Part shown: positions 1-5,464 of the stretch, one piece after another
Layout: each line of letters begins with the position of its first letter
How positions within the stretch are numbered: the stretch's first letter is position 1
Assembly: GCA_035390885.1 (NCBI GenBank)
Contig: DAOOUW010000075.1
Location: 1 to 5,476, forward strand
DNA length: 5,476 nt
DNA from: JAOAFT01 sp035390885
GTDB lineage: Bacteria; Bacteroidota; Ignavibacteria; UBA10030
Reading direction: 5' to 3'
Made by a program: the position numbers and the translations under genes
The notes under the pieces: generated by a model
The model's database searches: none
What the model saw: the letters and a program-made list of their open reading frames with translations, nothing else
Told to the model about the DNA's origin: nothing

Positions 1-423
1 TACTCTCAACAGCTTCAATATATGATTAACGAATACTTAGCAATGTCTAACGATGACGCACAGGAAAACAACGCTACAACGTACGCTCCCATTACTCGCA
101 TCTTTGTCAAGGCGAAAGATCAAATTGCAATACTTCCTGTTCAAGATGTTGAATGGATAGAATCGGCTGGAGATTATGTCTATATCCACACAAAAGAGCA
201 AAAGCATCTGGTGCGAGATACGCTCGCTTCTTTTGAAGCGAAATTAAATCCATCACAATTTGTACGCATTCATCGCTCTACTATTGTGAATATCGAAAAA
301 GTCCGCTCATTTCGACCAAATGAAAGTGGAGATTATGACGTCTTCCTGCTCAATGGACAACAACTAAAGCTAAGTAGAAATTATCGAACACATTTTCAAC
401 ATCTCCTGCAACGTTATCGGTAG
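1..423 (+). CDS. LytTR-family response regulator, C-terminal DNA-binding part (5' end outside window)
   Basis: The frame is open from the first base, so the ATG at 22 is almost certainly internal and the gene starts before the window; 140 residues plus stop are visible. Residues about 32-137 of the fragment form a complete LytTR DNA-binding domain. Visible hallmarks are the opening strand RIFVKAKDQI, the DVEWIESAGDYVYIHT segment, the central FVRIHRSTIVN block, and the closing LKLSRNYR. The preceding stretch (about residues 1-31) looks like the flexible linker that joins a receiver domain to LytTR in AlgR/LytR-type two-component regulators. Established for the family: LytTR binds direct repeats upstream of target genes after phosphorylation by a partner histidine kinase, often a LytS/YehU-like sensor encoded nearby. 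The receiver domain is inferred, not seen. Alternatively it could be a stand-alone LytTR protein. No target site is evident in the window. Confidence 0.88.
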   Translation, partial: YSQQLQYMINEYLAMSNDDAQENNATTYAPITRIFVKAKDQIAILPVQDVEWIESAGDYVYIHTKEQKHLVRDTLASFEAKLNPSQFVRIHRSTIVNIEKVRSFRPNESGDYDVFLLNGQQLKLSRNYRTHFQHLLQRYR

Positions 424-452
424 ATGTACGCTTATGCTCACACTTCGATTTG

Positions 453-480
453 ATGCTGTCAGAAGACCAAAAGCATTTTT
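453..480 (+). terminator. possible weak Rho-independent terminator after the LytTR gene
   Basis: ATGCT (453-457) pairs with AGCAT (472-476) and the adjacent GTC (458-460) pairs with GAC (465-467) around an AGAA loop. A 4-base CAAA bulge interrupts the 3' side, and five T follow immediately (476-480). The position, 30 bases after the LytTR stop and 15 before the next start, suits a terminator, but the stem is short and bulged. If it is not functional, the ABC-F gene is simply read through from the regulator. Confidence 0.3.
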
Positions 481-495
481 CAAAATAAACGTACT

Positions 496-2442
496 ATGAT
501 TGCTCTTGAACATATTTCACAATCCTTTGGCGAACGCGTACTTTTTGATGATGTAACCTTTACGATAAATCCGCATGATAGAATTGGACTTGTTGGAGCA
601 AACGGAACCGGTAAATCAACGCTCCTTCGTATCATTGTTCAAAGAGAAGAACCGACATCAGGAAAGATTTCGAAAGCAAAGTTCGTTACTGTTGGTTATC
701 TTCCACAAGAGTGCATGTTTCCTTCTGACAAAACAGTTTTTGAAGAAGGCAAAAGCGCTTTTGAACATATTGTTGCAATTCAGGAACGCATCGAAGAGGT
801 CCAGAAACAACTCCTAACTCTCGACCAGTCCGATCCTTCATTCCAGGATGTACTGGAGGTGTATGGCGAATTACAGCATCGGCTCGAAGATTTTGATGTG
901 TACAGAATGAAGTCGACAATCGAAGAAGTTTTCCTTGGGCTTGGTTTTTCCAACGATGATCTGTACCGTAAGACATCTGAATTTAGCGGCGGCTGGCAAA
1001 TGCGCATCGCTCTTGCAAAACTTCTTCTTCAGAAGCCAAATCTCTTGCTCCTCGATGAGCCGACAAATCATCTTGATTTACCATCTCTTCAGTGGCTCGA
1101 GAATTTTTTACGTCAGTACGATGGGGCAATCATTCTCGTTTCTCACGATCGCGCTTTTCTCGATGCGCTGACAACAAAAACAATTGCGCTCAGTCACCAA
1201 ACTCTACGAATCTACGAAGGAAATTATTCAGCCTACAGAGTTGAAGAGGAAAAGCAAAGGGAGATTTTGGAAAATCAATACATTCAACAGCAAAAATATA
1301 TCGAGGATACTCAGGAATTTATCGATCGATTTCGATATAAAGCAACAAAGGCGCGTCAGGTTCAAAGTAGAATCAAACAGCTGGAAAAACTCGAACGAAT
1401 TACTCTTGACCAACACGAATCAACCATCCAGTTTCAATTTCCACCAACGCCTCGCTGCGGCAAAAGTGTGCTTGAGCTACATAATGTTTCAAAACTCTAT
1501 GACTCAAAGGCAATCCTGAAAGATATTTCACTTACAATATCGCGAGGCGATAAAATTGCGGTTGTTGGAGTCAACGGAGCAGGAAAATCGACGTTGCTTA
1601 GAATTCTTGCAGGAGTGGAATCCTATGACGATGGAGAGCGTACTGTGGGATATAATGTGCAGCTTGCGTATTTTGCTCAACATCAAGCTGACGAGCTCGA
1701 TCCAGATTTAGATGTGCTTACAACCCTCGAGAACGTCGCCGCAAGCGAAAGCCGTGTATATCTTCGCACACTCTTAGGAAGTTTTTTATTCCATGGAGAC
1801 GATGTTTTTAAAAAAGTGCGAGTACTATCGGGAGGCGAAAAAAGCAGGCTTGCGCTTGCAAAAATATTAGTTCAGCAAGCAAATGTACTTCTGTTAGATG
1901 AGCCTACAAACCATCTCGATATGGATTCGAAAGAGATTTTACAAAAAGCGCTTTCTGACTACAATGGCACACTCATTATCGTTTCGCACGATCGCGCATT
2001 TCTTGATCCGCTGGTATCAAAGGTATGGGAAGTTGAACATTGCCAGGTAAAAGAGTATCTCGGAAATTTAACAGAGTACTTACAGAAGAAACAGACGCCA
2101 CAACAAATAATCATAATCGAAGAGAACAAGAAACAAGATACAGAAGTTCCATCAATATGGCATCAACAACAGCAGATGAAGAAGGCTCGTTCCAGAGAAC
2201 AGCGACGATTGGAGAAACAAATCGCCGAGCTCGAGACCAGGATTGAGACGCTCGAATCGCAGAAGAGTAAACTTGAAGAACTTCTTGCAAATCCAGATAA
2301 AGCAATGGAAGCTGGACAGGATATAACAACACTCTCTCTTGAGTATCAGAATGTTCAGAGTTCATTGGAAACTGCCTACAGTGAATGGGCAGAAATAACC
2401 GAAGCGCTCGATAGATTTACAGAAATAAATGGGAAGACATAA
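496..2442 (+). CDS. ABC-F family ATPase (ribosome-associated, Uup/YheS/EttA-like)
   Basis: A 648-residue soluble protein with two ABC ATPase domains in tandem and no membrane segment, the architecture of ABC-F proteins. Domain 1 has Walker A GANGTGKS (34-41), Q-loop Q71, signature FSGGW (163-167), Walker B LLLLDEP (183-189) and switch histidine H217. Domain 2 has Walker A GVNGAGKS (358-365), signature LSGGE (444-448), Walker B D468/E469 and H498. All catalytic residues are intact in both halves, so it should hydrolyse ATP. Between them, about 248-315, is the charged helical linker that in ABC-F proteins reaches the P-site tRNA. Residues about 556-645 form a charged helical, probably coiled-coil tail like the C-terminal domain of Uup. 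Length fits Uup/YheS (about 635-640) better than EttA (about 555). Known roles of the family are regulating or rescuing translation at the ribosome; a few members give resistance to ribosome-targeting antibiotics, but the linker here shows no obvious extension. The MIALEHIS start is typical, yet no Shine-Dalgarno precedes it, unlike the other genes here. The exact subfamily is not resolved. Confidence 0.93.
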   Translation: MIALEHISQSFGERVLFDDVTFTINPHDRIGLVGANGTGKSTLLRIIVQREEPTSGKISKAKFVTVGYLPQECMFPSDKTVFEEGKSAFEHIVAIQERIEEVQKQLLTLDQSDPSFQDVLEVYGELQHRLEDFDVYRMKSTIEEVFLGLGFSNDDLYRKTSEFSGGWQMRIALAKLLLQKPNLLLLDEPTNHLDLPSLQWLENFLRQYDGAIILVSHDRAFLDALTTKTIALSHQTLRIYEGNYSAYRVEEEKQREILENQYIQQQKYIEDTQEFIDRFRYKATKARQVQSRIKQLEKLERITLDQHESTIQFQFPPTPRCGKSVLELHNVSKLYDSKAILKDISLTISRGDKIAVVGVNGAGKSTLLRILAGVESYDDGERTVGYNVQLAYFAQHQADELDPDLDVLTTLENVAASESRVYLRTLLGSFLFHGDDVFKKVRVLSGGEKSRLALAKILVQQANVLLLDEPTNHLDMDSKEILQKALSDYNGTLIIVSHDRAFLDPLVSKVWEVEHCQVKEYLGNLTEYLQKKQTPQQIIIIEENKKQDTEVPSIWHQQQQMKKARSREQRRLEKQIAELETRIETLESQKSKLEELLANPDKAMEAGQDITTLSLEYQNVQSSLETAYSEWAEITEALDRFTEINGKT

Positions 2443-2448
2443 TTTCTT

Positions 2449-2507
2449 TTGTGCTGGTGAAGGCTTTGCATAACCGGCAATAGGGTACAGTGGAATTACC
2501 AGCACAA
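2449..2507. repeat. 10-bp perfect inverted repeat between convergent genes
   Basis: TTGTGCTGGT (2449-2458) is the exact reverse complement of ACCAGCACAA (2498-2507), separated by 39 bases. It fills most of the gap between the ABC-F stop (2442) and the mscL stop (2545). It could fold in RNA from either strand and serve as a bidirectional transcript end. Neither direction shows a T-run after the stem, and the loop is longer than in normal intrinsic terminators. No strong inner stem is apparent in the loop. It may instead be a Rho-dependent end, a 3'-end protecting stem or a small dispersed repeat. Confidence 0.5.
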
Positions 2508-2544
2508 GTTAATAATTGTTATACGATGCCGCCTGTTCTATCTT

Positions 2545-2949
2545 CTACTTCCGTTCCTTTAGTAGATCGCGTATTTCTCCAAGCAATATCTCTTCAGTCG
2601 AAGGCGCTGGGGAAACCTTGGGCGCTTCCTTCTCTTTTCTTTTGAGTGAATTAATCCCTTTCACAAAAATAAAAATTGTAAAAGCAACGATTATAAAATC
2701 GACAACCGTCTGAATGAATTTACCATAACTGATGACGACAGCCGGCGTTCCTGCCGCAGCCTCTTTAACCGTGAGAACCAAACCGGTAAAATCCACTCCG
2801 CCTAAAAGCACTCCGATTGGAGGCATGATCACGTCGCCAACCAAAGATGAGACAATTTTTCCAAATGCTGCACCAATAATGATACCAACCGCCATATCAA
2901 TGACGCTTCCTCTTACCGCAAATTCTTTGAATTCCTTTATCATACTCAT
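2545..2949 (-). CDS. mscL: large-conductance mechanosensitive channel MscL
   Basis: The 134-residue product is a full-length MscL (E. coli 136). It begins MSMIKEFKEFAVRGSVIDMA, matching the N-terminal amphipathic helix and the start of the first membrane helix. TM1 (about 16-45) carries VGIIIGAAFGKIVSSLVGD with the pore-constriction glycine at position 22, followed by IMPPIGVLLGG. The periplasmic loop is about 51-75; TM2 (about 76-99) begins GKFIQTVVDF, with F78 as in E. coli. A basic RKEKE cluster precedes the proline-rich linker and the C-terminal helix EEILLGEIRDLLKE that forms the cytoplasmic bundle. Known function: a homopentameric inner-membrane channel opened by membrane tension, releasing solutes on hypo-osmotic shock. 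The reading frame is open upstream to an ATG at 3033, but the start at 2949 is chosen because it has GAGGAG six bases upstream and gives the canonical N-terminus. It is convergent with the ABC-F gene, and the next gene upstream on the same strand is 235 bases away. Confidence 0.97.
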   Translation of the reverse strand: MSMIKEFKEFAVRGSVIDMAVGIIIGAAFGKIVSSLVGDVIMPPIGVLLGGVDFTGLVLTVKEAAAGTPAVVISYGKFIQTVVDFIIVAFTIFIFVKGINSLKRKEKEAPKVSPAPSTEEILLGEIRDLLKERK

Positions 2950-2955
2950 AATGTT

Positions 2956-2961
2956 CTCCTC
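2956..2961 (-). promoter_or_regulatory. ribosome-binding site deciding the mscL start
   Basis: On the minus strand GAGGAG lies six bases before the ATG at 2949. It favours the 134-residue form over the 162-residue frame that begins at 3033 and would add 28 residues absent from known MscL proteins. Confidence 0.8.
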
Positions 2962-2983
2962 AAACTTAATGGTAAATAGCGAT

Positions 2984-3015
2984 AGTATAACAAAAAACTT
3001 TGATAACTTATTATA
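2984..3015 (-). promoter_or_regulatory. candidate mscL promoter region
   Basis: The minus strand shows TATACT at 2989-2984 (five of six matches to TATAAT), which would place transcription start roughly 28 bases before the mscL ATG. A perfect TATAAT lies further up at 3015-3010. Neither has a convincing -35 box at 16-18 bases. The position between the mscL RBS and the upstream gene suits an independent promoter, but the whole stretch is so AT-rich that such matches are expected by chance. Confidence 0.3.
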
Positions 3016-3184
3016 TATACACTCAATAATCATCTTTGAAAATAGCGGTACACAAAATAAAATTCATGCGCCACACAAAATTTAGTCCATAAAAATCATA
3101 CGATAACAGGAACACAATAATACCTGAAAATCTTAAAGCTCTACGCAATGCGTTTATGCTCTTCTGGCAAACTTGAACTGCTTG

Positions 3185-4252
3185 TTAGTGGGCGGTAGCA
3201 GACCAATTATACGAATTCGACCATTTTAAAAATTTATCAATTGATTCGTCAGATTTTTCTTTCTTCTTAAAAATCAAATCACAGAAGGCTGGTGTGAAAT
3301 TTTGTTTATGTAATTCAACAAAATATGGAACATAATATTCAACGGTGAATCCGGAAGACTTCTCTTTAGAATTAAGCTCATCCATCATTTGGAAAAGAGA
3401 GGAAAAAGCATCCGTGATAACATCTTGATCGGATTTCTTTTTACCTTCTTCGCTCATATGGGATGCTATTATTAGCGAAAGTCCAAAATTAAGCACACTG
3501 AAATCACCTTCGCTTTTTGATTGATCGGGATTTATATATATGTTGATATTGTTACTATTTGGTTCTTTACTAACATTTCCATTTAATATTTTAAGAATAT
3601 TACTCCGAGCATAATCTGCCCTTTGAGAATTTTGTTCAAGAATCAAGAATCTAGAATATGCTAACAAAGCAGGGATAGTATTGCCCTCAGCCTGAAATAT
3701 TTCCGCCAATGCAATATGACTTGACGGATGTGTTGGTTTTATTTTGACAGCTTCCTTAAATGCCTCCTTGGCGTCCGAATATTTTTGAATCTTTTTGTAA
3801 GATACTCCTAAATTGTAATAAAGAAGATGATCGTTCGAGAAATGTTTCAATGCGGATTTGTACACCTTGATCGCATCCTGAGTTTTACCCAACTCGTCAA
3901 GATCGTTGCCCATGAGAAGATAGAATCCACCAAGGAACGGCGATTCATATTCGGCGCCTTTCCTTGCAACATCTAAACTTTTTTGATAATCGCCTTTTGC
4001 AAAATACGAAAAAGCCATTTCATACATCGCCTCTACATTAGCGCTATCAGCCTTTAAAACATCTTGATAGAATTGTAGCGCTTGGTCGTAGTTCTTTGCA
4101 TCATGAGCTTGAATACCTTTATTGATTAAATCTTTTGCCTCAGGTGAAGATTGACTTGCCGACTTTATAGGCTCTTTGAATGTATATTGAGATGAACAAC
4201 CAAATATTATCATGGTCGTACAAATTATTGGAATAAGTGTTTTAACCCTCAT
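3185..4252 (-). CDS. TPR-repeat lipoprotein with uncharacterised C-terminal domain
   Basis: 355 residues. The N-terminus MRVKTLIPIICTTMIIFGCS is a lipoprotein signal peptide: basic start, hydrophobic core, lipobox IFGC with the acylated cysteine at 19. Serines at 20 and 21 lack the inner-membrane retention aspartate, so outer-membrane sorting is inferred. Five tandem tetratricopeptide repeats follow at about 38-71, 72-105, 108-141, 142-175 and 176-209, with the usual small/aromatic pattern (NYDQALQFYQDVLKADS, YNLGVSYKKIQKYSDAKEAF). TPRs are protein-binding scaffolds. After an Asn/Ser-rich spacer (about 224-250), residues about 251-355 form a domain I cannot name, marked by GFTVEYYVPYFVELHKQNF (301-319) and tryptophans 344 and 350. 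The start has AAGGAAGGA just upstream (4258-4266). It lies 203 bases after the cassette at 4456-5203 on the same strand, so co-transcription is possible but unproven. The partner and process are unknown; no enzyme motif is visible. Confidence 0.85.
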   Translation of the reverse strand: MRVKTLIPIICTTMIIFGCSSQYTFKEPIKSASQSSPEAKDLINKGIQAHDAKNYDQALQFYQDVLKADSANVEAMYEMAFSYFAKGDYQKSLDVARKGAEYESPFLGGFYLLMGNDLDELGKTQDAIKVYKSALKHFSNDHLLYYNLGVSYKKIQKYSDAKEAFKEAVKIKPTHPSSHIALAEIFQAEGNTIPALLAYSRFLILEQNSQRADYARSNILKILNGNVSKEPNSNNINIYINPDQSKSEGDFSVLNFGLSLIIASHMSEEGKKKSDQDVITDAFSSLFQMMDELNSKEKSSGFTVEYYVPYFVELHKQNFTPAFCDLIFKKKEKSDESIDKFLKWSNSYNWSATAH

Positions 4253-4455
4253 ATAGTTCCTTCCTTATTACTATTATCAAAGTTGCTGTAATGATTAACT
4301 TCCAAATTAGTACTTAACAAAACTGATTGTATGTTGAAAGACAAAATTTATTTTACAAAGGTTATTAGGTACCGAAAGATTGAAATCTTATGCAAGCCAT
4401 GCGCTACTTACGTTATTCCTGAACAACTTAAGCCATTGTTTAAGGCAAACAGAAT

Positions 4456-4602
4456 TTATTCCTCTATTTCTGTGTCAGGGCTTAAATCCAACTTATCAGA
4501 AATTGGGGGCAGAGGGGGCGATGGAGGTACACAGCCTTTAATAAATTGTTTTGGTGGTTCTGATGAAGTTTCTAGTTCATCAAACATTTCATCATCTTGC
4601 AT
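4456..4602 (-). CDS. 48-aa acidic proline-rich microprotein, unknown function
   Basis: A small ORF supported by AAGGAG (4614-4609) six bases before the ATG and by its position 18 bases after the preceding gene's stop. The product begins MQDDEMFDELETSSEPP and has a central VPPSPPLPPIS segment. Nine of 48 residues are proline. Thirteen are acidic and three are lysine, giving a net charge near -10. There is no signal peptide or membrane helix; one cysteine is at 24. It is probably cytosolic and disordered, with a short polyproline helix that could bind a partner. It is third in a tight cassette behind a membrane protein and a basic proline-rich microprotein, and the charge contrast with the latter suggests that the two could interact (inference). 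No family recognised. The opposite strand carries a longer glycine-rich frame that I take to be its shadow. Confidence 0.65.
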   Translation of the reverse strand: MQDDEMFDELETSSEPPKQFIKGCVPPSPPLPPISDKLDLSPDTEIEE

Positions 4603-4608
4603 AACAAA

Positions 4609-4614
4609 CTCCTT
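4609..4614 (-). promoter_or_regulatory. ribosome-binding site of the 48-aa microprotein
   Basis: AAGGAG on the minus strand, six bases before the ATG at 4602 and just after the stop of the 41-aa gene. It repeats the layout seen before the other two cassette genes and is the main evidence that this short frame is translated. Confidence 0.7.
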
Positions 4615-4620
4615 GAATCA

Positions 4621-4746
4621 TTATTTAGATTTTTTAGAAGGCTTTGGCTTGGGTTTTGGCGTTGGAGATGGTGGTATCTTACTACTAACAGGTTGTTTAG
4701 GTGGAGGTGGAGGATTATATCCCTCTGTTATTACCTTTTTTGCCAC
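4621..4746 (-). CDS. 41-aa basic proline-rich microprotein, unknown function
   Basis: The GTG start at 4746 is chosen because AAGGAG (4759-4754) sits seven bases upstream. The same frame is open to an ATG at 4812, but that would overlap the membrane-protein gene by 47 bases and lacks this site. The product begins MAKKVITEGYNPPPPPKQ and ends in a Lys-Pro alternation PKPKPKPSKKSK. Thirteen of 41 residues are proline and ten are lysine, with one glutamate, so net charge is near +9. It has no hydrophobic segment; it should be a cytosolic, extended polyproline-type peptide, perhaps lying against the membrane or docking to a protein partner. It starts 19 bases after the stop of the 145-aa membrane protein, so translational coupling is likely. 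No named family is recognised. Low-complexity sequence alone is weak evidence of function; the RBS and spacing are stronger. Confidence 0.7.
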   Translation of the reverse strand: MAKKVITEGYNPPPPPKQPVSSKIPPSPTPKPKPKPSKKSK

Positions 4747-4753
4747 TTTATTT

Positions 4754-4759
4754 CTCCTT
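4754..4759 (-). promoter_or_regulatory. ribosome-binding site deciding the GTG start of the 41-aa gene
   Basis: AAGGAG on the minus strand, seven bases before GTG at 4746, lying entirely in the 19-base gap after the membrane-protein stop. It selects the 41-residue product over a 63-residue frame starting at 4812. Confidence 0.75.
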
Positions 4760-4765
4760 GCGTGA

Positions 4766-5203
4766 TTAATGAAGATTCCAATATGCAAAAGTGCCCCATA
4801 AAATAATTGCACCTATTAATGCAATTATAGATGAAATATTAAGAATAGTTGTAACCATTGTCCATATTGTCTTTTCTTCTTTTTTAAGAACTATAACATT
4901 GTAAGAGACATCTATTTGCTCTTTGCATGCTTTCTGACTTGATAAAAAGGAAAACAAAATAAGAACAAGACTTAGAGAAAAAAGTCCCCAAGACCATCCT
5001 AAAAGACAAAGTGTATTGGGAAATGGATGTGGCGCTATATCCTTCATAAATGCTACTGTTACGCCAAAAGCTCCAGATGCAAGTGCCAGAATTGCCTTAT
5101 CGAACGTACGCGCTCCTTCTTTGATCCCTTCTATTAGTAGTTTTCGCTCATCTAAAAACAGCTGATAATCTTTTTCAGCTTGCGAAGATATTTGTTTAAC
5201 CAC
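4766..5203 (-). CDS. 145-aa three-helix membrane protein, unknown function
   Basis: Starts with GTG at 5203, preceded at six bases by AAGGAG (5215-5210). Residues 1-35 are a charged helical region (FLDERKLLIEGIKEGARTFD). Three hydrophobic segments follow: about 36-54 (AILALASGAFGVTVAFM), 64-88 (LCLLGWSWGLFSLSLVLILF) and 117-142 (TTILNISSIIALIGAIILWG). The 89-116 loop is Lys-rich (SSQKACKEQ, LKKEEK), and the charge pattern predicts a cytoplasmic N-terminus and central loop with a very short external C-terminus. There is no signal peptide and no enzymatic motif. The ERK(A/L)LI-EGAR-FDKAILALA-GAFG pattern looks to me like one that recurs in unannotated small bacterial membrane proteins, but this is an unverified impression and I cannot name a family. 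It is the first gene of a tight cassette with two proline-rich microproteins. Possible roles include a membrane sensor, effector or scaffold; nothing in the sequence decides among them. Confidence 0.82.
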   Translation of the reverse strand: MVKQISSQAEKDYQLFLDERKLLIEGIKEGARTFDKAILALASGAFGVTVAFMKDIAPHPFPNTLCLLGWSWGLFSLSLVLILFSFLSSQKACKEQIDVSYNVIVLKKEEKTIWTMVTTILNISSIIALIGAIILWGTFAYWNLH

Positions 5204-5209
5204 AGACAG

Positions 5210-5215
5210 CTCCTT
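5210..5215 (-). promoter_or_regulatory. ribosome-binding site for the GTG start of the membrane protein
   Basis: AAGGAG on the minus strand, six bases before GTG at 5203. The strong site justifies the non-ATG start; no in-frame ATG gives an equally good context. Confidence 0.75.
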
Positions 5216-5234
5216 TCAAAATAATTGTTTTCCA

Positions 5235-5396
5235 TTAATTTTTGTTTATCCTGCCATAAATCTTGCTATCAAGCTGGCAGTATGCATGGTAGCTAATAAT
5301 TTCTGCGTTTTCATTTATCTTTCGCATGCTACGCTGTCTATTCCTTACATCAAATATGTCTGTGTCATTTTGCCTCTGAATTTTCTTGCCTTTCAC
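5235..5396 (-). CDS. possible 53-aa ORF upstream of the cassette (weak)
   Basis: A GTG-started frame of 53 codons ending 31 bases before the membrane-protein start. The product starts MKGKKIQRQNDTDIFDVRNR and is highly polar and basic, without hydrophobic segments or known motifs. An in-frame TAA lies 9 bases upstream of the GTG, so there is no longer version. The only upstream purines are GGA directly against the start codon, too close for a normal ribosome-binding site, unlike the three cassette genes. An open frame this long is somewhat unusual in AT-rich sequence but can occur by chance, and the candidate cassette promoter overlaps its 3' end. Otherwise the 273 bases from 5204 to the window end would be an intergenic leader. 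Confidence 0.22.
   Translation of the reverse strand: MKGKKIQRQNDTDIFDVRNRQRSMRKINENAEIISYHAYCQLDSKIYGRINKN
5245..5272 (-). promoter_or_regulatory. candidate promoter of the membrane protein/microprotein cassette
   Basis: On the minus strand TTGATA (5272-5267, five of six to TTGACA) is followed after 16 bases by GATAAA (5250-5245, four of six to TATAAT). Transcription would begin near 5238, giving a leader of about 35 bases that contains the AAGGAG site. A broken inverted repeat TGCCA/TGGCA (5279-5275 and 5256-5252) brackets the -35 and spacer and could be an operator. AT-rich background makes chance matches likely. Confidence 0.3.
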
Positions 5397-5464
5397 TCCA
5401 AATATTTATTCTATCATAACCCCTTAATTATGAATACATTGCTCTTAAGAAAATGAATAACCCT

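Noticed and set aside
1184..1519. 111-residue plus-strand frame inside the ABC-F gene
   Set aside because: An alternative frame of a gene whose motifs are all intact; it has no independent support.
2950..3033. N-terminal extension of MscL to the ATG at 3033
   Set aside because: Adds 28 residues absent from the family; the ATG at 2949 has a good RBS and matches the canonical N-terminus.
3050..3081. 9-bp direct repeat ACACAAAAT (3050-3058 and 3073-3081)
   Set aside because: Only two short A-rich copies, no third unit, so it is not evidence of a CRISPR, operator array or insertion duplication.
2732..3085. 117-residue plus-strand frame
   Set aside because: Antisense to mscL, which is unmistakable by its protein sequence.
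3143..3153. ACGCAATGCGT near-palindrome after the lipoprotein gene, considered as a terminator
   Set aside because: The stem is only 4-5 bp with a minimal loop and no T-run in the transcribed direction.
4273..4278. GATAAT on the minus strand as a -10 box for the TPR lipoprotein
   Set aside because: It would start transcription inside or next to the ribosome-binding site, and no -35 box sits at proper spacing.
4331..4765. 144-residue plus-strand frame rich in glycine and serine
   Set aside because: Its Gly runs are the reverse complement of the Pro codons in the two minus-strand microproteins, it has no ribosome-binding site, and it crosses three well-supported minus-strand features.
4597..4806. 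69-residue plus-strand frame rich in Trp/Arg
   Set aside because: Another frame over the same CC-rich minus-strand codons; no RBS and an implausible composition.
4747..4812. Longer start for the 41-aa microprotein at ATG 4812
   Set aside because: It would overlap the membrane-protein gene, while an AAGGAG site precedes the GTG at 4746.
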